Source of the DNA: Purshia tridentata
Lineage: Eukaryota; Streptophyta; Magnoliopsida; Rosales; Rosaceae
Length of the DNA: 22,404 nt
Direction: 5' to 3'
Assembly (NCBI GenBank): GCA_003254885.1
Contig: QANT01004184.1
Coordinates: forward strand, 35,001-57,404
The position numbers and the translations under genes are program-made. The notes below the pieces were generated by a model, which searched no databases, was not told where the DNA came from, and worked only from the letters and a program-made list of their open reading frames with translations. Numbering within the stretch: position 1 is the first letter of the stretch; each line of letters starts with the position of its first letter. Positions 8,761-17,744 of the stretch are shown here, piece by piece.

Positions 8761-9142
8761 GTACAGCTCCTGTACGGTGGTGCCAAATCCTTTAAGAGAT
8801 GGCATCTCTCTTCATTGATCACTCAGTCCCTTAAAATTTAATAGCAGTATGCTCTTGGATTGAGTGGTGCTCGCGAGCACCATGAACTCAATAGCATGCT
8901 GCTATCCTTGGTAGTGACTGTGGTCACTACAATCCAAATCGGTGTCCACGTGACACCACAAAAAATGGTTTCGGCTGAAACCATAAAAAATGGTTTCGGC
9001 TGAAACCATAAAAAATGGATTCGACTGAATTCCAAGTGGCGGCTACAGACATCAAAAAGATGGTCTAGGCCACCACCCAAATGATGCCTGAGTGCATCAA
9101 TGAAGCAGGCGACATCCAAGAGCATAAAAAAATACCATGCTC
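8761..9142. repeat. Hairpin array, part 1
   Basis: Successive stem-loops: 8761-8775 (GTACAG/CTGTAC), 8795-8809 (AGAGATG/CATCTCT), 8841-8905 (long composite hairpin with the perfect 18-bp palindrome TGGTGCTCGCGAGCACCA at 8865-8882), 8911-8930 (GTAGTGAC/GTCACTAC), 8941-8957 (GGTGTC/GACACC) and 8965-8984 and 8990-9009 (ATGGTTTC/GAAACCAT, 25-bp tandem copies). Then come 9017-9033 (imperfect third copy), 9036-9073, 9082-9099 (TGATGC/GCATCA) and 9120-9142 (GAGCAT/ATGCTC). Almost every base belongs to a stem or a short loop. Confidence 0.85.
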
Positions 9143-9167
9143 AAGGGCGTCAATTCCACCGCTAAAT

Positions 9168-9804
9168 GGCAGCAGCCAAAAATCCTTCTCTGCCGCTGCC
9201 AACAAAAAAAAGGGCACAAAGCCCAGCTGATCTTGGTACAAATGTTGCCGGCCAACTCCCCAGTATTTTGCCTTGCAACTACAAGTCAGAACAAAAAAAA
9301 AAGAAAAAAAAAAGAGTTTCATTCCCTGCCACACATGGCAGCGAAAATAAAGGAAGCCAACTGGGAGTTGTCTTTGCCTCTTCAAGTCACGGAAATGGAG
9401 CAAAAATATTATATTGCTCTACTCCAGCAAATAAAAGATAAAAAGATGAAGCAAGGGCTAATCCACTTCTCCACTAGAAAGGAGAAGAAAAGAAGGAAAT
9501 TGTAAATTGCAAAGCCTATGCCGATGGGCTATTTACTTCTTCCAAGAAGGACCAAAATCCATCGAACAGTGTGTGATTGGTTTTTGCTTAATAAACCATG
9601 TGCATGGACAAGCCTCTGTACTTGGAGTCAGATATAAAATCCAAGAAGTCAACCTCCAACAAAAGGAAAAGTGGTGAAACAAGTTAGCTCTATACCTAAT
9701 TTTTCATGATCCAAACAAAAGCTCATGGATCATTAATCAAAATAAAAGAGGGGAGTTGTCGGGCTTTGGGTCATTTGCAAGACCATAAAATTCTTTACAA
9801 AGCC
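9168..9804. repeat. Hairpin array, part 2
   Basis: Further stem-loops: 9168-9200 (GGCAGC/GCTGCC), 9212-9224 (GGGC/GCCC), 9326-9341 (CTGCCA/TGGCAG), 9358-9370 (CAACT/AGTTG), 9398-9419 (GAGCAA/TTGCTC), 9596-9607 (CCATG/CATGG), 9621-9645 (CTTGGA/TCCAAG), 9706-9733 (ATGATCC/GGATCAT) and 9762-9804 (GGCTTTG/CAAAGCC enclosing GGTC/GACC). They are less dense than in part 1. A-rich and purine-rich stretches lie between them. Confidence 0.7.
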
Positions 9805-9837
9805 AACAACCAGAAATTACCCTCGTTCATTTGAATA

Positions 9838-10134
9838 TATCAATTAACCAATAATTGATATAAAAATTAAACAAAGTCCAATAGACAATTTCTCCTAAAT
9901 TTATTATGCCCATTATAAATAATAAAAAGTGTCAATTAATTAATAATTGGCACAAAATAATTAGTGGGCATATAGTTAAATTCAAAGTTGCCCATTAAAA
10001 AATAAAGCTTATCAATTAATAAATAATTGATACAAAAATATTTAGTGGGCATAAAACCAAATTTATGTTCGCCCATTATAAAAAAATAAACGTGTTATTT
10101 AACAAATAAATAACACTAAAATATTAATGGGCAC
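9838..10134. repeat. Tandem hairpin-within-hairpin modules, about 80-92 bp
   Basis: Four inner stems are centred near 9849, 9941, 10021 and 10104: TATCAATTA/TAATTGATA, GTGTCAATTA/TAATTGGCAC, TATCAATTA/TAATTGATA and GTGTTATTT/AAATAACAC. The last three sit inside an outer stem formed by GCCCATTA and TTA(G/A)TGGGC (for example 9908-9916 with 9961-9970). The inner stems differ in sequence yet stay paired. Confidence 0.8.
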
Positions 10135-10189
10135 ATTTCCTTAAATCCAAATTCCAAACTCCAAATTCTAAATCCCAATTCCAAATTCA

Positions 10190-10258
10190 TGGTACAAAAC
10201 CGTCTCTTTCAAATGATACAAAACCATCTCTCCCAATTGGTATAAAACCAAGTCTCTC
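10190..10258. repeat. Short direct repeats, about 28-31 bp, three copies
   Basis: Three copies of a unit with GGTA(C/T)AAAACC or ATACAAAACC followed by TCTCT, preceded by a run of CCAAATTC-like words from 10145. Non-coding. Confidence 0.6.
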
Positions 10259-10318
10259 AAATCCAATTCTAAATTCAACTCCAAAATAGCACAAAGCCAA
10301 CCAAATCTAATTCCAAGT

Positions 10319-10930
10319 GAACTACATTGGTTTGATCCCGTCAAGGGTATGTAGGCAACCTACTCAAATTTAGGTGCAACCGCAACCAAATCAAATTCAC
10401 CCAAGCTCTCCAGAAATTAATTCTATACACAAAGTCTCTGAATCAGTTTCTCAATTCAAATCCAAGGGCTCTAAACCCTACCCAAATCACTCAAATCATT
10501 TAAATGGGTCATTTACCTATTTAATTCCCAATCCTAACGAACTACATCCGGTTTGATCCTGTCAAGGGTATGTAGGCACCCTACTCAAATTTAGGTGCAA
10601 CCGCAATCAAATTAAATCCATTCAAACTCTCCATAAATTAATTCCATACACAAAGTCCCGAATTAATTTCTCAAATCAAATCCAAAGGTTCTATAGCCCT
10701 ACCCAAATTACTAAAATCATTTAAATAGGTCATTCACCTATTTAATTCTCAAAAAACCTGGAACTACGTGTGGTTTGATCTCGCAATGGGTACGTAGGCA
10801 ATCTAGAAACCAAACTTAGATACAACCGCATCTCAAATCGAATCCCTGGTTCGACTCAACCAAATTCACCAAACAATTACTCAAATCAATTCCAATTTTT
10901 CAATGAGTCATTCACTCATTGGGGATCCCA
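10319..10930. repeat. 220-222-bp tandem repeat, nearly three copies
   Basis: Copies start with GAACTAC at 10319, 10539 and 10761. Each contains GGTTTGATC, GGGTA(T/C)GTAGGCA, a GGTGCAACCGCA-like block (diverged in copy 3) and, near its end, a stem with loop CATTY. Similar GAACTACGT...TACGTAGGC blocks occur, from memory, in LTRs of large plant gypsy elements. Confidence 0.85.
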
Positions 10931-11161
10931 AATCCAAACATTCACACATCTCAATAAATGATTTCAGTTTCGTCATAATTGGAATCAAAGGGTCTTCTCT
11001 TGTACCTTGTACCAAGAGATTGTAATTAAGAGATGCACTCCATCTTGAATGGGTCGTACCCTAAATAATAAAACTCTATTCCTAAAATGAGTAGAGTGAG
11101 ATTATGTTGGGTAACAAATATAAATTATTAATATAATAATTTATCAAATTTTTCTTCAACA

Positions 11162-11848
11162 CACATCATCTAAAAAATCACATCAACTTGTCCAAATTGG
11201 CATTTAGCACCCCCATGACAATGTTTGAAATATTTTGTTATTTGTTGACCCATTTGAAAAGTCCCCCGTAGTTCAAGGGAGTTTTTTTTTGTAATTGAAC
11301 CAAGAACTAATTAAAGCACAAAGAATGGTGATCTTCGTTTTTCAACTTGACAAAACTTTTCAATTTATCATCTACTACAAACGGAAGCTCATTGAAAAAA
11401 GTTAAAACTACAAAAACCTAATTAAAAAAATAAACACCCAAAAGCTACATGAACCAAATTGGTCATTTTCTCTAAAATCTTTAAAGTCCTTCAAAATGTC
11501 ATAAAAATAGGGTGTGCATTGGCTCAAAGCAATGAAACAATGCTTATCCTAGACTGGGTTTAGGGTGATGGACAAATGCAACCTTGCAACGATGAATATT
11601 TTGAAAAAAAACAAAACAAAGAGTAACAAAGACGAAGTAGCGGCATGTTTTCATCTAGAAAGTAAGAATCCCTCAGTCCCACAGTTCCACACGAATCCCA
11701 ACACCAAAAACCTTCCCCAATTTTAACATCCGGACGTAAAATACATCACCCATCGTGAAATTTTCACAGAAACTATAATAACTGATTCACCGCTTATGCT
11801 AATGCTAAAAGTGTCCACCAATCCCTGACGTCGTCATCTCCATCATAG
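11162..11848. other. AT-rich stretch without a recognisable gene
   Basis: Begins with the second CACAT duplication. No coding frame of note, and no terminal repeats were recognised. The right part (from about 11640) probably contains the 3' untranslated region of the transposase gene that ends at 11849. Confidence 0.5.
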
Positions 11849-13643
11849 TTACCACTGCTCCCATCTATCTATGAAGTCATCCCACATTTCTGCAGCAATT
11901 GATTCTCTAACTGAAAAAGCAACATGTTCTTGTACCGAAGTGACCAACTCTATATCAGAATCTTCATCATGAGCAGGCAATTCATCCATTGGTGTCCCAT
12001 CCACACTGGAAACTAGCCAATCATTTTTTAACTCATGTCGGATGTAATTATGTAGAACACACGCAGCTATAACTATATCCCTTTGAATATGAAATGCATA
12101 CTGAGGAGCAAGTTTGATAATAGGAAACCTAGTTTTCAACAGATGGAAAGACCTCTGGATGACGTTGCTAAGAGATGAGTGCCTGTGATTAAATAGCTCC
12201 CTTGCATTTCTAGGTAACTGGTTAGCACCTCTATATTCATGAACATGATACTTGACCCCATGAAATGGAGCAATAAATCCTTTCATATTTGTATATCCTG
12301 TGTCAACAAGGTAATATTTTCCTGCAGCATAAAATCTTTGATAAAAATAAGTTGCGGATGGCATTCCATGTGCAATATGTTATATTAATGACCAGATAAT
12401 ATATATATATATATATATATATATCATGTCCCTTCCATTGAAGTATATCTCATCTTCAACATGATCAGGTGTGACTTGTGGGACCCACTCCGCACTGTAA
12501 TTCAATGATTGAAACCGTCTATTTTCTAAGTTTCTATATAAGGATATCCTTACAAAAAATTAGACAAATCGAAAACCATTAAGACATTTAATTATAATAG
12601 AATAAATAAACAAACATAATAATAATTCTTTAAACACTTAAAATGATGGCCCTTTAATCAAATGGTTAAAAAAATTTCCGAATTATCTAATTTTTTGTAA
12701 GGATAATCCTTGTATAGTGACTTAGAAAATAAATGGCTTCGATCATTGAATTACGTTGCAAAGTGGGTCCCATAAGCCATACCTTTAGGAAGGCTATATA
12801 TATATATATATAAAATATAATGCAAGATGTTTCAAATATAAAATATTGGAGGCAAACCTTCAGGAATTTGTGGGAAATTCTGATGTGGATCATCAAGGAC
12901 CGCCCTTAATACACGTGACCCTGCAGCCGAGCCTTCCCAACCAGGATAAATGAATATAAACTGAAAGTCAAACGTGCAAGCTGCCAACACATTTTGTGAA
13001 AGAACACCTTTCTTATTACGAAAGCGTGATTGATCTTTGGCTGGAACATGGGCTGGAATGTGCATTCCACCAATGACTCCAATACAATCCTAAATAGATA
13101 GCAAGTAAAAGTGAATGGCAGATCAAATCAAATAAAATGAAGAAAACTAGGTACTTTGGAACAAACCTGGAAATACGGATAGAATCTAATATTTCCAAGG
13201 ATTTCTGGAGGAGTTGTGGGAGTTGGCGTTTGTAAGAATTCCCGTGACAGTGACTTGACTGCCTTCAACACATTATTGAAATGACGGCTGATGGTTTCAC
13301 CTGAGTGATGAAAACGCTCTTGGATTACTCTGTTCCGCTCATTATGGCCAATAATATTCAAAAAAATTCCAAGCTGTTCCTCTATCATAACACCAGCAGT
13401 GTCACGTAACATGCTTCTCTGTCGGAGAATGTCACATAACTTATGAAATACATGTTTATCCATTCGAAACATTTCCTGGAATGCAACATCATGACCATTC
13501 AGCACTTCGGTCATAAATCCACATCCTTTACTAGGTGACAGACTACGACAAGGTTGTTGCCTGGCAATACTGTTATAATAATAGTAGCCAGCAGCTGCCG
13601 CAGTTAGTTCCATCTCATCCAGTTCTAAATCGAAATCTTCCAT
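11849..13643 (-). CDS. PIF/Harbinger transposase-derived protein (ALP1/HARBI1-like), three exons
   Basis: Exons on the minus strand: 13643-13167, 13089-12858 and 12321-11849. Both introns have GT-AG ends (77 and 536 bp), and the 1,182-bp sum gives an uninterrupted protein of about 393 residues. The start at 13643 (M-E-D-F-D) is chosen because family members begin this way; a TTTTACAG acceptor-like site lies just upstream. The N-terminal half contains FRMDKHVFHKLCDILRQR and a GETISRHFNNVLKAVKSLSREF helix region. The DDE nuclease half follows: D-C-I-G-V-I-G-G-M-H-I-P, RNKKGVLSQNVLAACTFDFQ, Y-P-G-W-E-G-S, V-D-T-G-Y, A-R-E-L-F-N-H-R-H-S-S-L and ACVLHNYIR. The family's first catalytic Asp (IDG-x-HI) is Gly here, and the D-S-R-V-L block reads G-S-R-V-L; the V-D-x-G-Y Asp and the E-L-F-N Glu, 35 residues later, are kept. 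It could be a dead transposase or a domesticated gene. Confidence 0.85.
12468..12784. mobile_element. MITE in intron 2 of the Harbinger gene
   Basis: Arms of about 97 bp, 12468-12564 and 12686-12784, are inverted copies with roughly 80 percent identity (shared blocks include GGGACCCACT, GTAATTCAATGAT, TTATTTTCTAAG-like and CCTTACAAAAAATTAGA). The outer limits may reach about 12430 and 12794, where CCTTCC-like ends meet (AT)n runs on both sides (12397-12424 and 12795-12812). No coding capacity. Family undetermined. Confidence 0.8.
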
Positions 13644-13930
13644 GCCAGCCGATGTATCTGTAAAATCAAAATTAAGATACTGCACAAGATAATCACTTGA
13701 GTGACGTAAATGGCCTTCAAACACAGATAACAGTAAACCAACAAATGGAAACTAAATCTGCCAAATATCATCTAATTGTCAAAACAAAAATGGCACAGCC
13801 ATTAATAAGAATGTCATACTAGTTACAATACTTAGGGTTTGGAGTGAACTTGATACAAACCATAAGAATTTTTGGCACCTTAACTAGAAAAGAAAAATAA
13901 TAAAAACAATAATATCACTACTTAGACTAT
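13644..13930. other. Short gap between the two Harbinger-type frames
   Basis: Non-coding. The transposase frame is open upstream to 13724 but lacks family-like residues before M-E-D-F. An acceptor-like TTTTACAG (minus strand) just before the start suggests a 5' UTR intron. Confidence 0.4.
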
Positions 13931-14341
13931 TCAATTAGAGGAAGCACTAAACTTGCGCTGCAACCACGGAAATCGTTTCTCACTTTGAAGAGATATGAAA
14001 GTTTCTCTTGCATTTGGCTTATCAAATAAATCCAACGCAAAAAAGTAGACCTGCTGATCAATGCCCGACATCTCATCCAATACCTTGATGCATTTGCTTA
14101 TACAAAACCGGTCCTCATTCTTCATGATTGCTGCTGCCCTCATTTTTGATGCAGCAGCTATTTCTAGCATAGCATCCACTATAGCATCACTTGTAGCCCT
14201 GCGACTTCTCTTCGGACGACCTGAACTTGATGGTATCCCGGAATGATGCTTGTTTCCATCTAACATGTTTGCATCATCTCCAGAGCCCGAAGAAGCATCC
14301 TCATACATGAAATTCATTTGGGTAGTAGGCTCAACAGACAT
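13931..14341 (-). CDS. C-terminal part of a Harbinger Myb/SANT-like DNA-binding partner
   Basis: Frame of 136 codons on the same strand as the transposase gene and about 290 bp upstream of its start. It has an acidic, Ser/Gly-rich N-terminus, a basic G-R-P-K-R-S-R-R patch, an Ala/Met-rich helix (IVDAMLEIAAASKMRAAAI), then KCIKVLDEMSGIDQQVYFFALDLF and a final N-A-R-E-T-F-I-S-L ... P-W-L-Q-R-K block. This layout resembles the C-terminal half of plant L10-interacting-MYB-type proteins, the usual ORF1 partner that brings PIF/Harbinger transposase to DNA. The Myb/trihelix domain should be encoded upstream, but I see no such exon up to 16400. It is therefore partial, or the ATG at 14341 is not the true start. 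Confidence 0.55.
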   Translation of the reverse strand: MSVEPTTQMNFMYEDASSGSGDDANMLDGNKHHSGIPSSSGRPKRSRRATSDAIVDAMLEIAAASKMRAAAIMKNEDRFCISKCIKVLDEMSGIDQQVYFFALDLFDKPNARETFISLQSEKRFPWLQRKFSASSN

Positions 14342-14747
14342 GCTTCAACAATCAATACCTATCAACAACTGAGAAGTTCTGATTCGAACTTTATGGTTTC
14401 CAGAATAATGACAATGAAGCCCATAATTATTCCAATTCTTTACAAAAAAAATATTCGTTGTCTAGAGATAAAAACAGTGAACACAAACAGATGGAAACAC
14501 AACCATTATAGAAGATAGAAAGGATGAGAAAAGTCCACCCATCATAAAGTCAACAGTTTCACATATCAATTTGACGAATGATGAAGGTGAAAAAGAAAAT
14601 TCTCTTACCCCACAAGAGTACTACATCACCGTTTCTGGACAGTCAAATGATTGGATGTTTTAGTCCTTTTTTTTATAAACAAGGTAGATACAATACTTAA
14701 TCAGTTTTTAACACATATTCATACCAATTTACAATTGGATTCTCTTA

Positions 14748-14993
14748 GGGCCCATTTAAATCTAGGAATTTAGAAACGCTATATATTTAAATCGCTTAAT
14801 TGGCTATTAATATCCACATACATCTACATTTGAATTAGAAGGAAAAAAAAAAACAAATGATACATTTCAAATATATTACATCTAGTCATGTCAAGTCCAT
14901 TTTATCCATTTATGTATAAATATATTTTAACTAATCTAACCTTATTATCAAATCCATAGCCTTTCTTTTAAGTCATCCCATCTAAATGGACAC
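14748..14993. mobile_element. Tourist-like MITE with TTA duplication
   Basis: A 246-bp element beginning GGGCCCATTTAAAT and ending, on the minus strand, with GTGTCCATTTAGAT (11 of 14 matched). It is flanked by TTA at 14745-14747 and 14994-14996, the 3-bp target of PIF/Harbinger elements. AT-rich interior without coding. It could have been moved by a Harbinger transposase, but not demonstrably by the neighbouring one. Confidence 0.65.
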
Positions 14994-14996
14994 TTA

Positions 14997-16201
14997 GTCT
15001 TACCAAGTTTTAATTAAAAGTTTCCTATACGACTCAACTTCCGAATTCCAGAAAATAGGATCTTGCACACACAATCATGGTTCAAGTAATCAACTTTGCA
15101 AAGTTAACAATTTGAACTTCAGTGATATTTTTATTTTAAAGTTCAAGTTTATTATAAAAGAAAAACTGCTCAGAGTATATTCTTTATATTCTATATTTAC
15201 CACTTCGACATTTTATTTCAAACTTGAGCTAAAAACTGAAATTCCAAACACATGCCCATCTATTTTACATAGAATGTGAAGAAGCTGGTAATTTTTCATG
15301 CCACTATTAAGAACACCCTACACTCTATCGAAGCCTAAAACTCTTCAGCGTTATAAGGAGAATTAGCATTCCGTGTGATTTTTTCGTCAGAAAAGCGTTC
15401 TTAGATGAATAGTAACTTGGATAAAAAAGGCAGGCCAATATCCCCAGAAAGTTGAACTATAACATGAGGTACACATTACTTATATCCCCATTAATTTTCC
15501 TAACATCAAATTGGCAAAGGAAGAACAAGTGTCACTGTTCCACATAAAGGGTTTTTTTTATAGAGAAGAAAAAGAAGAATGAATCAAAGTTGTACTTGAT
15601 TTCAAAAGATTCCAGAACTGAGTACAGTCCACAACTAATAACTAGATTGATTATTGTGTCGTTTTTTTCCCCTGTCAAGATTAATGTCATTCGATTTAAT
15701 ATTTTCTATAACATACAACCAAGACTGCTTTATGAAACGCGGTTCTATAAATTCCCAAGCATACTAACAGTTTAAAATAAAATAAAGATGAAAAGCTATA
15801 CAATGAGCAATTCAAATGGCATAGGAATTCAACCAAATAGGGGGAATTCAGTACATATGTACGATAAAAGAGAGAGAGAGAGAGAGAGAGAGTTTAATTC
15901 TTACCATTTGCCATCAAATAATTCTCCTTTGGAGCACAGGATTTCTGTATACCCAGCGCGCAAGGAAGGAGATAGGCAAGTTTAGGGGAAGAGGGCTACG
16001 TGGCAATCACGGAGGTCGAACCCACAATCACTCCAAAGGGGATTTGGAAAAATGTCCTGGGGAACCTGAAACTGAAGTTAACGAGGGTGGAGAGTGAAAA
16101 GCTTGAATATTGAATAACATTGGGTGGGCTAATGCCGAGATTTAGGGAGTATATTCAATTTGGGAATCTTCATCCAATAAACCGGATCCGGCTCCACTGC
16201 C
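14997..16201. other. AT-rich stretch, possible 5' exon of a minus-strand gene
   Basis: No protein domain seen. An (AG)n microsatellite lies at 15869-15892, just after a GTACATATGTAC palindrome at 15851-15862. On the minus strand at about 15903 an ATGGCAAATG is followed by GTAAGAATT, a good splice donor, and preceded by a CT-rich GC-balanced segment (15900-16100). This could be the first exon and leader of the DNA-binding-partner gene downstream, but no connecting exon was found. Confidence 0.3.
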
Positions 16202-16377
16202 TTCAATACTATGCTGACACCCTTTCATAAAATCTGATGCCTTCAAACAATCTAATGGCTATCCAATAATTAGAGGCTTCACTACCTTTCAAATTTCAAT
16301 ACTATGCCGGTGCCATTTCATAAAATTTAATGTCTTCAAGCAACTTAATGATTATCCAGTAATTAGAGGATGCTACA
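16202..16377. repeat. 93-bp tandem duplication
   Basis: Two copies start with TTCAATACTATGC at 16202 and 16295 and share TTTCATAAAAT, CTTCAA, AATG, TATCCA and AATTAGAGG blocks. They are moderately diverged and non-coding. Confidence 0.8.
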
Positions 16378-16433
16378 TTAATTTATTTAATATTTAATTA
16401 AAAATATATCATATATACTCTCTAAATTATTAG

Positions 16434-17457
16434 TGTTCGGGGATAACACCCCCACTCAAGTCAACGGTCAACTTTCTGAGCACGTGGGACCTCGGATTCG
16501 ACTTCCGTCCCACGATCCATGGTCAAACGGTCCATCGACGCGACCTCGTCGGATCGGATCTTACTGTCGGATCCGATCAGAACCAGTCATGTCGACTTAT
16601 CGTCAGAAGCAAGGTCTGCAGAATTCATCAGTCGTTCGGATCGGATTCTAAGTTCGGATCGGATTATGTCTGAGTGTCTTCCTCCGATAAACTGTCTGTT
16701 CGATTGGCTCTAACATCTTGTTGTTCGGATCGGATCAAACTGCCCTCCGAGCCGAACAATCCCTGGATGTACTGAATTTCCTCGCAGGTTTATCACCATT
16801 GGAAGCCCTATTCGGATCGGAATGATCGACCTCGAGTCATCCTCTTCCGAGCCGAACGAAAACTCAGATGGTATTTATTGCGCCTGACACTCCGAAGGTA
16901 ACTTTATGCTTTGCATTTATGGCCTATCGACCCTACCTTGCTTTCCATTTAATGCATGCAACTTGCAGACATCCCTCTTGCATTAAATGAGAGAACCTGT
17001 CAGTAACCCAGCCTGTCCTGCAAGCTTAGCCTCCAAGATCTATGATTAGCCATGATCATACCTACTGGCCAGCAAAAAATATCCCAATCCCTTTGCCTAT
17101 AAGTAAGAGCATAACCACAAGGCAAAGAGACAAACAGAAATCTGAGAAAACTAGCCCAAGCTCTAGCAACATTTACCCAGAAATCTTACCTCTTTTCCTT
17201 CATCTTCTTCCCAAGCTCTAGTTGTGTTATTCAGCACTTCTTGCATCCTCCTCTTTGCACTCCTCTGACTTTGCCATTGGAGCATCTCCGGCCGATACCA
17301 CACCGGTGCCCTTTTTCGTTCATTTGTACAGGAAGAAACCCAGAAAGCAATCAGTTGACGCGTTCGGATCGTCCGCTCGGTTGCTCAACTCACCACGTCA
17401 TCAACAATCCGCATTTAAGTTGTGTGCAAGGGCCATCGACAGATTTTTGCATCAACA
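16434..17457 (+). mobile_element. Solo LTR, 1,024 bp
   Basis: Starts TGTTCGGGG and ends GCATCAACA, with a perfect 5-bp duplication ATTAG at 16429-16433 and 17458-17462. No internal region or second LTR is present, so it is the product of LTR-LTR recombination. A TATAAG box at 17098-17103 supports plus orientation. The GC content is higher than in the flanks, and the word TTCGGATCGGA or close variants recur through U3 (near 16550, 16566, 16634, 16652, 16724, 16810 and 17362). Probably a gypsy-type LTR; family not identified. Confidence 0.85.
17098..17103 (+). promoter_or_regulatory. TATA box of the 1-kb solo LTR
   Basis: GCCTATAAGTAAGAGC, placed about 360 bp before the LTR end. The cassette could still drive rightward transcription into flanking DNA. 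Confidence 0.5.
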
Positions 17458-17462
17458 ATTAG

Positions 17463-17744
17463 ATTGTTTGAAAGAACAAAAGTTTATTAAAGTGTAGGCA
17501 TCAAATGCCTGCAGTCATTGTAGAATTTTATTAAAGTTTGCACTTTCTTCACTGCTTTATGGCCTATTTTAGATCTAACTGTTAAAAAAAAAAAAGATTG
17601 AATCAAGGCTGATTGGTAGCCTATCTCCTTAATGGGATGAGAGAGAAACACTGTAACATGCTGAACCCTTACCCTTTCTCCTTCCAACGCTCGTATTCAT
17701 CTTATCTGGTCTACCACCAAATCCATCCTAAAATCCTAAGTGAT
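17463..17744. other. Unassigned spacer
   Basis: No gene recognised. One small stem-loop (AGGCAT/ATGCCT) lies near 17497-17511. Confidence 0.4.

Larger units (their letters stand above)
8382..11161. mobile_element. Large solo LTR filled with short inverted repeats
   Basis: The element starts TGTTGAA at 8382 and ends TTCAACA at 11161: canonical TG...CA ends that are perfect 7-bp inverted repeats. It is flanked by a perfect 5-bp duplication, CACAT, at 8377-8381 and 11162-11166. No gag or pol and no second LTR are inside, so it reads as a solo LTR of 2,780 bp, as long as LTRs of large gypsy elements. It contains a TATA box, several tandem repeat blocks and more than twenty perfect or near-perfect short stem-loops from 8434 to the end. 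Orientation is inferred as plus from the TATA box only. Confidence 0.75.

Noticed and set aside
8838..9125. 95-codon minus-strand frame with repeated Phe/Pro/Trp words
   Set aside because: The repetition is the 25-bp palindromic tandem repeat, not a protein repeat.
9137..9505. 122-codon plus-strand frame, Lys-rich
   Set aside because: It runs through the hairpin-rich LTR and A-tracts and has no recognisable domain.
9744..9757. Polypurine tract AAAAGAGGGGAG followed by TTGTCGGG, read at first as a 3' LTR start
   Set aside because: No matching 5' LTR exists to the left, and the CACAT duplication with TGTTGAA...TTCAACA ends shows that the LTR spans 8382-11161, so this tract is internal.
9838..10134. 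CRISPR-like regular spacing of palindromic repeats
   Set aside because: The units are diverged tandem modules of a plant LTR with no fixed repeat-spacer structure and no cas genes.
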